Notes under the pieces: generated by a model
Seen by the model: the letters and a program-made list of their open reading frames with translations, nothing else
The model's database searches: none
What the model was told of the DNA's origin: nothing
Position numbers and translations under genes: made by a program
NCBI RefSeq assembly: GCF_012927115.1
Contig: NZ_JABBFY010000003.1
Location: forward strand, 62,001-126,000
Source: Sphingomonas sp. G-3-2-10
GTDB taxonomy: Bacteria; Pseudomonadota; Alphaproteobacteria; Sphingomonadales; Sphingomonadaceae
DNA length: 64,000 nt
Reading direction: 5' to 3'
Part shown: in pieces, positions 16,167 through 23,799 of the stretch
Layout of the letters: every line of letters starts with the position of its first letter
How positions within the stretch are numbered: the stretch's first letter is position 1

Positions 16167-17305
16167 GCGACGCGCGCCGGGATATGCGCGACCAGGCGGC
16201 GCAGCGGCAGCCGTACGATCGCGATGAAGCCATGTTCTCGCCGAGCGGTTTCGAGCGAGGCCTGATCGCCGTAAAGCGTCTGCAGCCGCTGGCGGATATT
16301 GGCGAGGCCGACGCCGGTTCCGGGTTTTGGCGGATACTCGCCCGCGACGCCGTCATCGTCGACGACGATGGTCAGGCTGCCGTCGTCGGCCCGTGCCTCG
16401 ACCCGGATCGTCACCGGGCGAGTCGAAGGCGCGACGGCATATTTGATCGCATTCTCGACCAGCGGCTGGAGGATGAATCCGGGCACCAGCGCGTCGTTGA
16501 GATCGGCCCCGCAGACAAAGGCGACTTCGAGCCGATCGCCGAAGCGGACGCTTTCGATCTCCAGATAATGCTGGAGCGTCGCAAGCTCGTCCTCGAGCGG
16601 GATCAGGGCGTCCTGATCGACCGACAGCGTCGCCCGGAGGAACTCCGACAATTTGGCGAGCATCGCATCGGCCGGGCCATAGTCGCGGGTCACGATCAGC
16701 GACGAGATGGCGTTGAGCGTGTTGAACAGGAAATGCGGATTAAGTTGGTAGCGCAGCGCGGCGAGGCGGGCGGCGCTGGCGGCCGCTTCGGCCCGGCTGG
16801 CGGTTTCGCGCGCCAGGGCAAGTTCGCGTTCGCGGTCGCGGGCGAGGTTGTTCGCTTCGATCACGGTGAAGGCAGCCCCCAGCAGCGCGAACTGCCAGAC
16901 GAGCGCCACGAAATTGTTGGTCGCGCGCATCGCGAAGGGGGCGGGAGTCTGGTCCGTTCCGACCAGCCGCGCGAGCAGGTCCGCCGTCGCGGCGTCGAGC
17001 AGCGCGAGCAGCGCGGACGCGGCGAACACCGCCATCCCCAATGTGACGAGGCGGACCGCCGCGTTGCGGCTCCGCGCGCTGCGCACCGCCCAATAGACGC
17101 CGGCGGAGAGTAACGCGCCGAGCAGGCAGATGTTGAGGACCGAAAGCGCGACATAGAGCCCGGCCTCGCCCCCGAACAAATGATAGGGGATGAGATAGAG
17201 CACGCCGGACAGCGTCCAGGTGGCGAGCGTGAGTATTCCGGCCTGACGCAGTTCGGGCTTGAGTCGCATGATCCCCTGGTCCGCTTGATCGCGATATCGC
17301 GTCAT
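16163..17305 (-). CDS. LytS/YehU-type sensor histidine kinase
   Basis: A 380-residue membrane kinase. Four or so hydrophobic segments span residues 20-150, a short coiled coil follows (about 155-180), then the His_kinase domain with LNPHFLFN, placing the phospho-acceptor at His191, and a C-terminal ATPase domain with LVENAIKYA and GTGVGLANIRQRL. ATG 17305 was chosen because the protein then begins just before the first helix; the frame runs upstream to 17455 without a better site. There is no periplasmic sensor domain, so the signal is probably sensed in the membrane. Confidence 0.88.
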   Translation of the reverse strand: MTRYRDQADQGIMRLKPELRQAGILTLATWTLSGVLYLIPYHLFGGEAGLYVALSVLNICLLGALLSAGVYWAVRSARSRNAAVRLVTLGMAVFAASALLALLDAATADLLARLVGTDQTPAPFAMRATNNFVALVWQFALLGAAFTVIEANNLARDRERELALARETASRAEAAASAARLAALRYQLNPHFLFNTLNAISSLIVTRDYGPADAMLAKLSEFLRATLSVDQDALIPLEDELATLQHYLEIESVRFGDRLEVAFVCGADLNDALVPGFILQPLVENAIKYAVAPSTRPVTIRVEARADDGSLTIVVDDDGVAGEYPPKPGTGVGLANIRQRLQTLYGDQASLETARREHGFIAIVRLPLRRLVAHIPARVA

Positions 17306-17489
17306 AGACCATCCTTTGCCGGCGGGCGTCCATCCCGGTCGCGGCCAGGTCCGCCTTCGTCGATTGGCGCGGCGCAGGGCGACGCGCCGCCGGTGCCGGT
17401 CGCAGCGCGCGATGGCGAGGCCGACGAACGCGCTAGCCGGGTGACGGTCCACCAAGGCCGCAAGGCCAACAGGCTGAAAGGAACGTCAC

Positions 17490-17825
17490 ATGCGCCTCAT
17501 CACGCAAATCGTCACGGTAACGCTGGTTGCCGGACATACGGTGGGGAATCTCCCGCCTGCTCATGCCCGGCCGTCCCAGGATTGCGCGGCCGCGAATGCC
17601 CCTGCGCCGAAGAAGAAGGGCTCCGGCCTGCGCGGTCTGCTCGGCGCGTCGAACCGTGCGGGCGTCGGCAATTTCCTCGGTTCGGGAATCCTCGGCGGGG
17701 GCAGGGCGGGCGCGGCCGGCGAGGTTGCCGGCCAGGCGCTCGATCAGGCCGAGAGCGCGGGCGGCAATGCACCGGGCAAGTGTGTGCGGCAACCCGAGCA
17801 GCGCGAATGGCGCGCGGTCGATTGA
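17490..17825 (+). CDS. Small exported Gly/Ala-rich protein, unknown function
   Basis: A 111-residue protein with a probable signal peptide (residues 1-27, ending AHAR). The mature part has a Cys pair (DCAAAN near the start, GKCVRQ near the end) and a Gly-rich centre (NFLGSGILGGGRAG). It is divergent from the kinase gene and 14 bases before the next exported-protein gene. I know no family for it. Confidence 0.5.
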   Translation: MRLITQIVTVTLVAGHTVGNLPPAHARPSQDCAAANAPAPKKKGSGLRGLLGASNRAGVGNFLGSGILGGGRAGAAGEVAGQALDQAESAGGNAPGKCVRQPEQREWRAVD

Positions 17826-17839
17826 AGGGGAGCGGGAAC

Positions 17840-18733
17840 ATGACCTATCCAGCCGGATTGCTTCGCCTGCTTGCCGCAGTCGCGCTGTCGCCCCTCGCCG
17901 CCGTCCAGCCCGCACAGGCCCAGGCCGTGTGGGCTCCGAGCGCGGACGATCTCGCCAATCCTTCGAAGGTCGGCCTGATCTTCGAGGGGGAATGGACCAC
18001 CAATGCCGGACGGCTGCGGATCGAGCGTGTCGGCGCGGGCGACAATGATGTCTTCAAGGGCACGCTGTGGCCCGATGGCGGCGGTGCGCCCTATCTGTTC
18101 GAAGGCCTGCGCCCCAATGTGGGCGGCGGATTGATCGGCACGTGGCGGCGAAGCGGTTCCACCGAGCGCCGCGGGGTCAATTTCGTGATCGACCGCAGCG
18201 ACGGCGATCGCTTCGGGGCGGGGATCGATGGATGGCCGCTAGGCAGCGAACTTGAGGGGCGGCGGGGCTATGAGGGGGCGTCCGGGCCGGAACCCGAGCC
18301 CGCGCCGCCGCAACCTGTGCCGTCCAGGCCTGTGCCGTCGCAGCCCGTGCCGCCCGTTCCCGCGCCGCCCCAGACCCCTGCCAATGACGGGTTCAAGCCG
18401 GTCGGCAAGTTCGACGCGCGGATCGACAAGGTCGTGGCGGAAGGGCGCTACTGGCATGTCTATGTGACGCTGCGGAATGCGACTGCCTATCCGCTGGTCC
18501 AGGCCGAGGGCGTCGATGTGCGGCTGGAGGACAGCGAGGGACTGGGCGTCGAAAGCGGGCAGGCCGTGCGTGCGCGGCCAGGGCCGCCCGAACTCTTCGG
18601 ATCGCCGCCGCCCACCACTCGGCCCGGCGGCACGATCGCGGTCAAGTTCGTGTTCGACAAGCGCGAGGGGGCAAGCCCGGCGCGAATCCTGGTAATGGAA
18701 GGCGAGCGCGAAGCTGCCTTCCGCCTTGGATGA
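17840..18733 (+). CDS. Exported two-domain protein with Pro-rich linker
   Basis: A 297-residue protein. The signal peptide covers about 1-29 (AQAQA). Residues 35-140 form a first domain of unknown type, residues about 150-178 are a Pro-rich linker with repeated QPVPSRPVPS units, and residues 183-297 form a domain closely related to the 148-residue protein encoded at 21128. Shared landmarks are PELFGSPPP, RPGG and VFD followed by a C-terminal EGE. ATG 17840 is preceded by GGGGAGCGGG. Its stop overlaps the next start. Domain function unknown; a periplasmic binding or adhesion role is only a guess. Confidence 0.65.
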   Translation: MTYPAGLLRLLAAVALSPLAAVQPAQAQAVWAPSADDLANPSKVGLIFEGEWTTNAGRLRIERVGAGDNDVFKGTLWPDGGGAPYLFEGLRPNVGGGLIGTWRRSGSTERRGVNFVIDRSDGDRFGAGIDGWPLGSELEGRRGYEGASGPEPEPAPPQPVPSRPVPSQPVPPVPAPPQTPANDGFKPVGKFDARIDKVVAEGRYWHVYVTLRNATAYPLVQAEGVDVRLEDSEGLGVESGQAVRARPGPPELFGSPPPTTRPGGTIAVKFVFDKREGASPARILVMEGEREAAFRLG

Positions 18734-19206
18734 AAGGGATGACGATGATGCGAACCTGTCTTGTAGCGGCCGCCATGCTGGCCGCGCCTGCCGTGCACGC
18801 CCAGGCTGCGCTCGATCCGGAAGCGGTGAAAGCGATCGAGGCCGTCGCGTACGACTATGTCGATGGTCAGCTGGAAGGCGATCCGGCGCGGGTGGCGCGT
18901 TCGCTCCACCCCGATCTCGCCAAGCGTGCGGTCGTGGGTGACAGCCCGACCGCGCGCGAGCTGTTTCCGCTGCGGCGCATGTCGGCCGACGAGCTGATCG
19001 AGCTTACCTCCCAGGGCGCGCTGAAGACGCCGCGTGATCGCTGGATCCGGTCGGTCAAAGTGCTCGACATCGCGGGCACTGCCGCCGTCGTCCGCGTCGA
19101 GACGCCGTGGTTCGTCGATTTCTTCCATCTCGGCCGGTTCGGTTCGCGCTGGCTGATCGTCAATGCGCTGTGGTGGCCCAAGCCCCGGCAAACTTCTTCG
19201 AATTGA
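18730..19206 (+). CDS. Exported NTF2-like (lumazine-binding-like) protein
   Basis: A 158-residue protein with a signal peptide (about 1-25, ending VHAQA). The rest reads like the Lumazine_bd_2/SnoaL-type NTF2 fold: AIEAVAYDYVDGQLEGDPARVARSL near the N-terminus and VRVETPWFVDFFHLGRF with WLIVNALWW at the C-terminus. Such proteins bind small ligands or act as structural partners. The start overlaps the previous stop (ATGA), with a second possible start nine bases on. Translational coupling with the upstream gene is likely. Confidence 0.7.
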   Translation: MKGMTMMRTCLVAAAMLAAPAVHAQAALDPEAVKAIEAVAYDYVDGQLEGDPARVARSLHPDLAKRAVVGDSPTARELFPLRRMSADELIELTSQGALKTPRDRWIRSVKVLDIAGTAAVVRVETPWFVDFFHLGRFGSRWLIVNALWWPKPRQTSSN

Positions 19207-19214
19207 GGCAAGAC

Positions 19215-20102
19215 ATGCGCAATATTCTCGTTTCCGCCTGCGCGCTCGCGCTGGCTTCGCCGGCCTGTGCGCAATCGCTCGAGGTGCTTCCGTCGGGCCA
19301 TCCCGTCGCGCAGGTCAGCATCGACGGGGCGCCGCCGAAGCGCTTCGTGATCGATACCGCGGCAAGCTCGACCGTGATCCTGCCGCGACTGCGCGCGGAA
19401 TTGCCGACGATGCCCGTCACAATGCAGGGCGTTTCCGGCGCGGCGGGCAGCGCGCAGGTCGAGGTCGCCCGCATCGATCGCCTGCAGGTCGATGGGCGCA
19501 CGTTCCGCGACCGGCCGGCGATCCTCCTCCCGCCGGGACCGGTCGATGCGCTGGGCGTCGACGGAATATTGGGCGCCGACGTGATCGCCGATTTCGCTGT
19601 CGAAATGGACATTCCCGGCCGCCGCTGGCGCATGGCCGATCGCGCGGCGCCGGAAATGCTGCGGGGGCTGCCCCATTCGGTGGCGTTCACGCTCGACGAC
19701 CAGCGCGCGCCGCGCCTGACCGTCCGGCTGAACGGCGTCGAGGTGCCCGCGATCCTCGATACGGGCGCGCGCGGGACGATCGTGAACTGGGCTGCGGCGG
19801 CGAGGATCGGCCTCACCCCGCAAAGCGAGCAGCTCCGCCCCGCGAGCGACGTCAGGGGCGCGACCAGCCACGGCACCGCCAGCGTCAAGGTCCGGCTGGA
19901 TATGCTGGGGATCGGCGAGGCGCGCATCGCGGCGCCCGAAGTCCGGATCGCCGATCTGCCGGTGTTCGGCGTTGTCGGGTTCAAGCCGGGCGAGCCTGCG
20001 GTGATCCTGGGGATCGACATGTTCGCCGATCGTCGTTTCGTGATCGATCATCCGGGACTGCGGCTGCACGTCTCCGATCCGGTCGCGCCCCATGCCGGCT
20101 GA
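19215..20102 (+). CDS. Exported retropepsin-like aspartyl protease family protein
   Basis: A 295-residue protein with a signal peptide (1-20, ending ACAQS) and two retropepsin-like halves. The first has FVIDTAASSTV at 44-54 and the second AILDTGARGT near 180-189, each with the catalytic-type Asp-Thr. The first half has Ala in place of the usual Gly after Asp-Thr, which may weaken activity. GILGAD and ILGIDMF are the typical later motifs. It follows the NTF2-like gene by eight bases in a run of exported proteins. Periplasmic processing or peptide binding is inferred. Confidence 0.75.
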   Translation: MRNILVSACALALASPACAQSLEVLPSGHPVAQVSIDGAPPKRFVIDTAASSTVILPRLRAELPTMPVTMQGVSGAAGSAQVEVARIDRLQVDGRTFRDRPAILLPPGPVDALGVDGILGADVIADFAVEMDIPGRRWRMADRAAPEMLRGLPHSVAFTLDDQRAPRLTVRLNGVEVPAILDTGARGTIVNWAAAARIGLTPQSEQLRPASDVRGATSHGTASVKVRLDMLGIGEARIAAPEVRIADLPVFGVVGFKPGEPAVILGIDMFADRRFVIDHPGLRLHVSDPVAPHAG

Positions 20103-20251
20103 ACCGGTTTCCAGCGACGAAGCGCGACTCCCGCGCGACGAGCGCGTCCGTTCCTCTCGGGCGCGGGAGCGGCGGACCTTGTCGAACGACTGACGCGCGG
20201 CGGCGGCGATGCGGGCAGCATGGGGCTGCACGTTGAAGAAGGAGCCCCGCC

Positions 20252-21100
20252 ATGCATCGCCGTACCGCACTTTCCATCCCGCTCGGCCTCGCCGCCAGCT
20301 TCGCCTTGCCGGCGGCCTGGCTGCAGGCCCGGTCGCCTGCGAGCCGCGATCGCCGCGCGCCGCGCTCGCTGATCGATTACTGGGAGGGTGGCGGCGGGAA
20401 CGAGCCCGGTGCGCTGCCGGGCTGGGTCTCGCCCCAGCCCAAGCTTCACCTTCACCAGCGCCCGAGCGATCCGCAGATCACGATCGCCGAGACCGATCTG
20501 CTCCGGCGCAGGATGGATATCGCATTCGCCGCGCTGATGGCCCAGCCATCGCTCCGCAACGTCCACGGGGTCAGCATCGAGGCCGATCTCAACATCTCGC
20601 TGATGACCACCGAAGACGGGATGCGGCTGGTCAAGCCGATCCTGAGCCTGCTCGCCAAGACGGTCCATGCCGGCGATCCGAAGACGATCGTGCGCGACGG
20701 CCGCTACATGACGCCGTGGGAGGAAGGCGCGGTGCTGCGTATCCACCTAAATCCCTATGAATTCCTCGCGCGGCGCGCAGTCGAGGCCGAGTTCATCGAA
20801 GGCCGGACCGTGCGGATCGGCACCGGCGCCGCGTTCGGGATCATCGTCAGCGACACCGCGCATCAGGGCGAATGGTACCCGCGCGATCAGGCCAGGCTTC
20901 TGCAGGAGGACAAGTCCTGGTATCGCCCGGGCACGCCGGGTTCGCACATGCTGCTCGTCCATGTCTCAAGCTACCGGCAGGAAAACGACCTGCTGCGTCA
21001 GGGCCGCCTGCAACCGACGCGGAGCGCCGCCCGGCTCGCCGCGGCGATGTTCATGACCGACTGGGAAGATGTGCAGCGGCGCATGGTGGCGCTGCGCTGA
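20252..21100 (+). CDS. Exported protein of unknown function
   Basis: A 282-residue protein with an Arg-containing N-terminus and hydrophobic segment (MHRRTALSIPLGLAASFALP), so probably exported; the double Arg could also suit Tat but the full SRRxFLK motif is absent. It contains HLHQRPSDPQ and EGGGGNEPG, and Trp-rich segments such as GEWYPRDQARL and DKSWYRPG. I recognise no family. It begins 149 bases after the protease-like gene and lies 27 bases before the short paralogous-domain gene. Confidence 0.6.
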   Translation: MHRRTALSIPLGLAASFALPAAWLQARSPASRDRRAPRSLIDYWEGGGGNEPGALPGWVSPQPKLHLHQRPSDPQITIAETDLLRRRMDIAFAALMAQPSLRNVHGVSIEADLNISLMTTEDGMRLVKPILSLLAKTVHAGDPKTIVRDGRYMTPWEEGAVLRIHLNPYEFLARRAVEAEFIEGRTVRIGTGAAFGIIVSDTAHQGEWYPRDQARLLQEDKSWYRPGTPGSHMLLVHVSSYRQENDLLRQGRLQPTRSAARLAAAMFMTDWEDVQRRMVALR

Positions 21101-21127
21101 TCACACCCGATTTTAGGAGGAAACGAC

Positions 21128-21574
21128 ATGCTGCAATATTATGCCGCCGTCCTGCTGGCTGCGCTGGCTCCGGCCGCCACCTTGCCAATGGTTGTTCAGG
21201 ACATGGTCGCGCCGGCGCCGGCCGGCGACTTCAGGCCGCTCGGCCGCTGGGACGTGCGCCTCGACCGCGTGGAAAATCCGCGCGATGATCGGCTGACCCA
21301 TGTCTATATCACGCTGCGCAACGCCTCGGCCGCGAACCTGGTCCAGACCGGCGATGTGTGGGTGACGCTGGAGGAGGGGACCGGATCGGGCCAGCGCAGC
21401 GGGCAGGGGCTACGCGCGGTTCCCGGCCGCCCCGAACTGTTCGGCTCCCCGCCGCCGATCGTCCGACCGGGCGGCGAGATCCGCACCAAATATGTGTTCG
21501 ACCGCAATCGCGACGGCGGCTCGCAGCGCATCGTCATCGAGGAAGGCGAGCATCAGGTAGCTTATGAGAGCTGA
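21128..21574 (+). CDS. Small exported protein, paralogue of the C-terminal domain of the 17840 product
   Basis: A 148-residue protein with a signal-like start (about 1-22) and one domain matching residues 183-297 of the protein encoded at 17840: FRPLGRWDVRLDRV, HVYITLRNAS, PELFGSPPP, RPGG and VFDRN. ATG 21128 follows TAGGAGGAAACGAC, a strong ribosome site. The shared domain shows a duplication with different N-terminal additions. Function unknown. Confidence 0.7.
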   Translation: MLQYYAAVLLAALAPAATLPMVVQDMVAPAPAGDFRPLGRWDVRLDRVENPRDDRLTHVYITLRNASAANLVQTGDVWVTLEEGTGSGQRSGQGLRAVPGRPELFGSPPPIVRPGGEIRTKYVFDRNRDGGSQRIVIEEGEHQVAYES

Positions 21575-21619
21575 TGTCGCGTGAAGGCGGTCGAACGGAA
21601 AATGATCCGGCGATGCGAG

Positions 21620-21695
21620 TGGTGCCCGGGGACGGAATCGAACCGCCGACACTGCGATTTTCAATCGCATGCTCTACCAACTGAGCTACCCGGGC
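21620..21695 (-). tRNA. tRNA-Phe (anticodon GAA)
   Basis: Read on the minus strand, 76 bases form a full cloverleaf: acceptor GCCCGGG pairing with CCCGGGC, D-arm AGCTCAGTTGG, anticodon stem GCGAT/ATCGC around TTGAAAA with anticodon GAA, and T-arm GGTTCGATTCC. The 3' CCA is encoded. It lies downstream of yacG on the same strand. Confidence 0.97.
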
Positions 21696-21747
21696 CCGTC
21701 CGGCGAACCGGAGCAGATCGTCCGGCGAACGCCGGAGAGCGGGCCTC

Positions 21748-21930
21748 TTAGTCGGCGTCGTTCGCGGTGTCCAGCCCGCTTTGTACATCTTCTTCGGCAG
21801 GGCCCGCAGGAATCCGATATCCCTCGCCAAGCCATTGCAACAGGTCGCGATCCTTGCAGCCACGGCCGCAAAACGGCTTGAATGCGGGATCGACGGGCTT
21901 ATCGCAGATCGGGCAGGCTTCACGCTTCAA
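21748..21930 (-). CDS. yacG: Zinc-binding DNA gyrase inhibitor YacG
   Basis: A 60-residue protein. CPIC at residues 6-9 and PFCGRGCKDRDL with two more Cys form the YacG zinc site, and LLQWLGEGYRIP is the family tail. YacG binds GyrB and lowers gyrase activity. The start is taken as TTG at 21930, seven bases after AAAGGAG; no ATG is available nearby and the frame upstream is a shadow of the RNase gene. The RNase stop lies within its ribosome-site region, so translation is probably coupled. Confidence 0.88.
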   Translation of the reverse strand: MKREACPICDKPVDPAFKPFCGRGCKDRDLLQWLGEGYRIPAGPAEEDVQSGLDTANDAD

Positions 21931-21934
21931 CTTG

Positions 21935-22864
21935 TCACTCCTTTGCCGCGACCAGCGCGACGGTTCCGCCCATGCGGCGCGCCAGCTCCGCGGTCCAGTC
22001 CGGATGTGCGTCGAGTCGGCGGCGGATGCGCGCACTGACCATATGGGAAGCCGGGAAGGGCGGGAGAAGGCGTTCGAGGCGGCGCAGCTCGGCGCGGGTG
22101 TCCGCGCCGGCTGGATCGGCGAGCAGCAGTTCGGGCAGCGAGGCGCGGGTGCGGCGGCGGACGATCTGGAGGAAGCCGAAGCCGTTCACCGCGGTGCGCT
22201 CGAACGGCAGCGGCAGATGCGCGTCGACGGCTTCGCCGAGCGCGAGCCTCGCGGCCTTGTTGGCGAGGGTGGGGAAATCGATCCCCACCGACCCGGTGAC
22301 CTCGTGGCGCTCCATCGCCCGCGCCACGGCCTTTGCCGCGGCCATTGCCAGGGGTTCGAGCGGGCCGGTGCCGTCGACGTCGAACAGGGTCATGGCTGGC
22401 GTGACCGACATCCGCAGCGCGCCGCCGGGAAAGGCGATTTCCCCGGTCGCCGCTTCCTCGAGGATCTCGGACCAGCCCGCGGCTTCCAGCGCATCGGCTT
22501 CATGCGCGCGGGGCGTGCGGACGGGGATGCCGCTGGCGGTGACACGTGCGAGCAGATCGGGGCCGGGGGCGGGCGCCTTGTCGGTCACGATCGCCTTGGC
22601 GAGCTTGGGACGGCCGCGTTCGGGGATGGCCTCACGGACGATCTCGACGATCAGCTTCGCGCCTTGCGTGATGCCCGCGGGCGCGCGGTCGAGCAGGATT
22701 TCGCAATCGGCCAGTTCGACGCGGTTATCGGCGCGCAACCGGCCTTCGATCACGGTCCCGGCGCGCAGGCCGGGGAGTTCGATCCGCGCCTTGAGAATCT
22801 CGCCGTCCTCGACCAGCGCTGCGCGGGCCTCGCCGATGCCCGCTTCGTAGAGCCACTCAGCCAA
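21935..22864 (-). CDS. RNase E/G family ribonuclease (short form)
   Basis: A 309-residue protein of the RNase E/G family: N-terminal MAEWLYEAGIGEARAAL, S1-like beginning, MTLFDVDGTGPLEP and GSVGIDFPTL, which match the catalytic-core Asp motif and the DFI-type segment. It is much shorter than E. coli RNase G (489) and lacks the zinc-link and small domain, as is common for this gene in alphaproteobacteria. The likely start is TTG 22864, overlapping the maf stop by eight bases. Role: RNA processing or decay in the cytoplasm. Confidence 0.8.
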   Translation of the reverse strand: MAEWLYEAGIGEARAALVEDGEILKARIELPGLRAGTVIEGRLRADNRVELADCEILLDRAPAGITQGAKLIVEIVREAIPERGRPKLAKAIVTDKAPAPGPDLLARVTASGIPVRTPRAHEADALEAAGWSEILEEAATGEIAFPGGALRMSVTPAMTLFDVDGTGPLEPLAMAAAKAVARAMERHEVTGSVGIDFPTLANKAARLALGEAVDAHLPLPFERTAVNGFGFLQIVRRRTRASLPELLLADPAGADTRAELRRLERLLPPFPASHMVSARIRRRLDAHPDWTAELARRMGGTVALVAAKE

Positions 22865-23435
22865 CCGGGTAGCCTGTGGCGAGCAGGAGCGCGCGGGTTT
22901 CGTAGACCGGCAGGCCGACCACGCCGGAATGGCTGCCCGCGAGATAGCGGACGAACCCCTCGGCGCGGCCCTGAATGGCATAGCCGCCCGCCTTGCCCAT
23001 GCCTTCGCCGCTGGCGACATAGGCATCGATCTCGGCATCGGTCAGCCGCTTGAAGGTGACGATCGTGTCGGACAGCCTGGTGCGGGCCTTGCCGTCGAGG
23101 CCGATCAGGCAAACCGCCGACAGGCAGTGATGGCGGCGGCCCGAGAGCAGGGCGAGCATCCGGCGCAGATCGGCTTCGTCCTCGGGCTTGCCCAGGATGC
23201 GGCGGCCGACCGCGATGGTGGTGTCGCCCGCCAGCACGATCTCATCGGCGTCGCGCGAAACCGCATGCGCCTTGCCTTCGGCGATTCGCTGGACATAGGC
23301 GCGGGGATGCTCGGCTTTGAGCGGGTCTTCGTCGATGTCGGGAGCGGCCACGCGCGCGGGCTCGACGCCGATCCGCTTGAGCAGATCGAGGCGGCGGGGG
23401 GACGTGGATGCAAGGACGAGCCTGATGGCCCGCAC
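22857..23435 (-). CDS. maf: Maf family nucleotide pyrophosphatase
   Basis: A 192-residue Maf/YhdE-type enzyme that removes pyrophosphate from dTTP, UTP or modified nucleotides. LASTSPRRLDLL at 8-19 is the hallmark SxSPRR motif; DPLKAEHPRAYVQRIAEGKA, LAGDTTI and GYAIQGRAEGFV are further family motifs. The GTG start at 23435 directly follows the infA stop. It is second in the infA-maf-RNase-yacG run, a usual alphaproteobacterial order. Confidence 0.93.
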   Translation of the reverse strand: MRAIRLVLASTSPRRLDLLKRIGVEPARVAAPDIDEDPLKAEHPRAYVQRIAEGKAHAVSRDADEIVLAGDTTIAVGRRILGKPEDEADLRRMLALLSGRRHHCLSAVCLIGLDGKARTRLSDTIVTFKRLTDAEIDAYVASGEGMGKAGGYAIQGRAEGFVRYLAGSHSGVVGLPVYETRALLLATGYPVG

Positions 23436-23654
23436 TTACTTGAAGCGGTAGGTGATACGGCCCTTGGTCAGGTCGTACGGGGTCAGCTCGACGAGCACTT
23501 CGTCGCCGACCAGGACGCGGATGCGGTTCTTGCGCATCTTGCCGGCAGTGTGGCCGAGGATCTCGTGATCATTCTCGAGCCGGACGCGGAACATCGCGTT
23601 GGGGAGAAGCTCCACAACCTGTCCGCGCATTTCCAGAAGTTCTTCCTTGGCCAA
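23436..23654 (-). CDS. infA: Translation initiation factor IF-1
   Basis: A 72-residue S1-fold protein, the usual IF-1 length. [20 protein letters not shown] starts it, then [19 protein letters not shown] and the [15 protein letters not shown] ending. It binds the 30S A site during initiation. It is the first gene of the four-gene minus-strand run and its stop abuts the maf start. Confidence 0.98.
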   Translation of the reverse strand: MAKEELLEMRGQVVELLPNAMFRVRLENDHEILGHTAGKMRKNRIRVLVGDEVLVELTPYDLTKGRITYRFK

Positions 23655-23799
23655 ACATGCCTCTGCGAGCGTGAGAAAAGACGCGGTGCCTTACTCCCGG
23701 ATGCGGCAAAAGGGAAGACTGTGAGCGTCGCCTTGGTTTTGGCGCAATGCGGGTGTCATCTGAAGGCGATAGCCTGAGTTGCTTAGGGGGAGGGTGACG

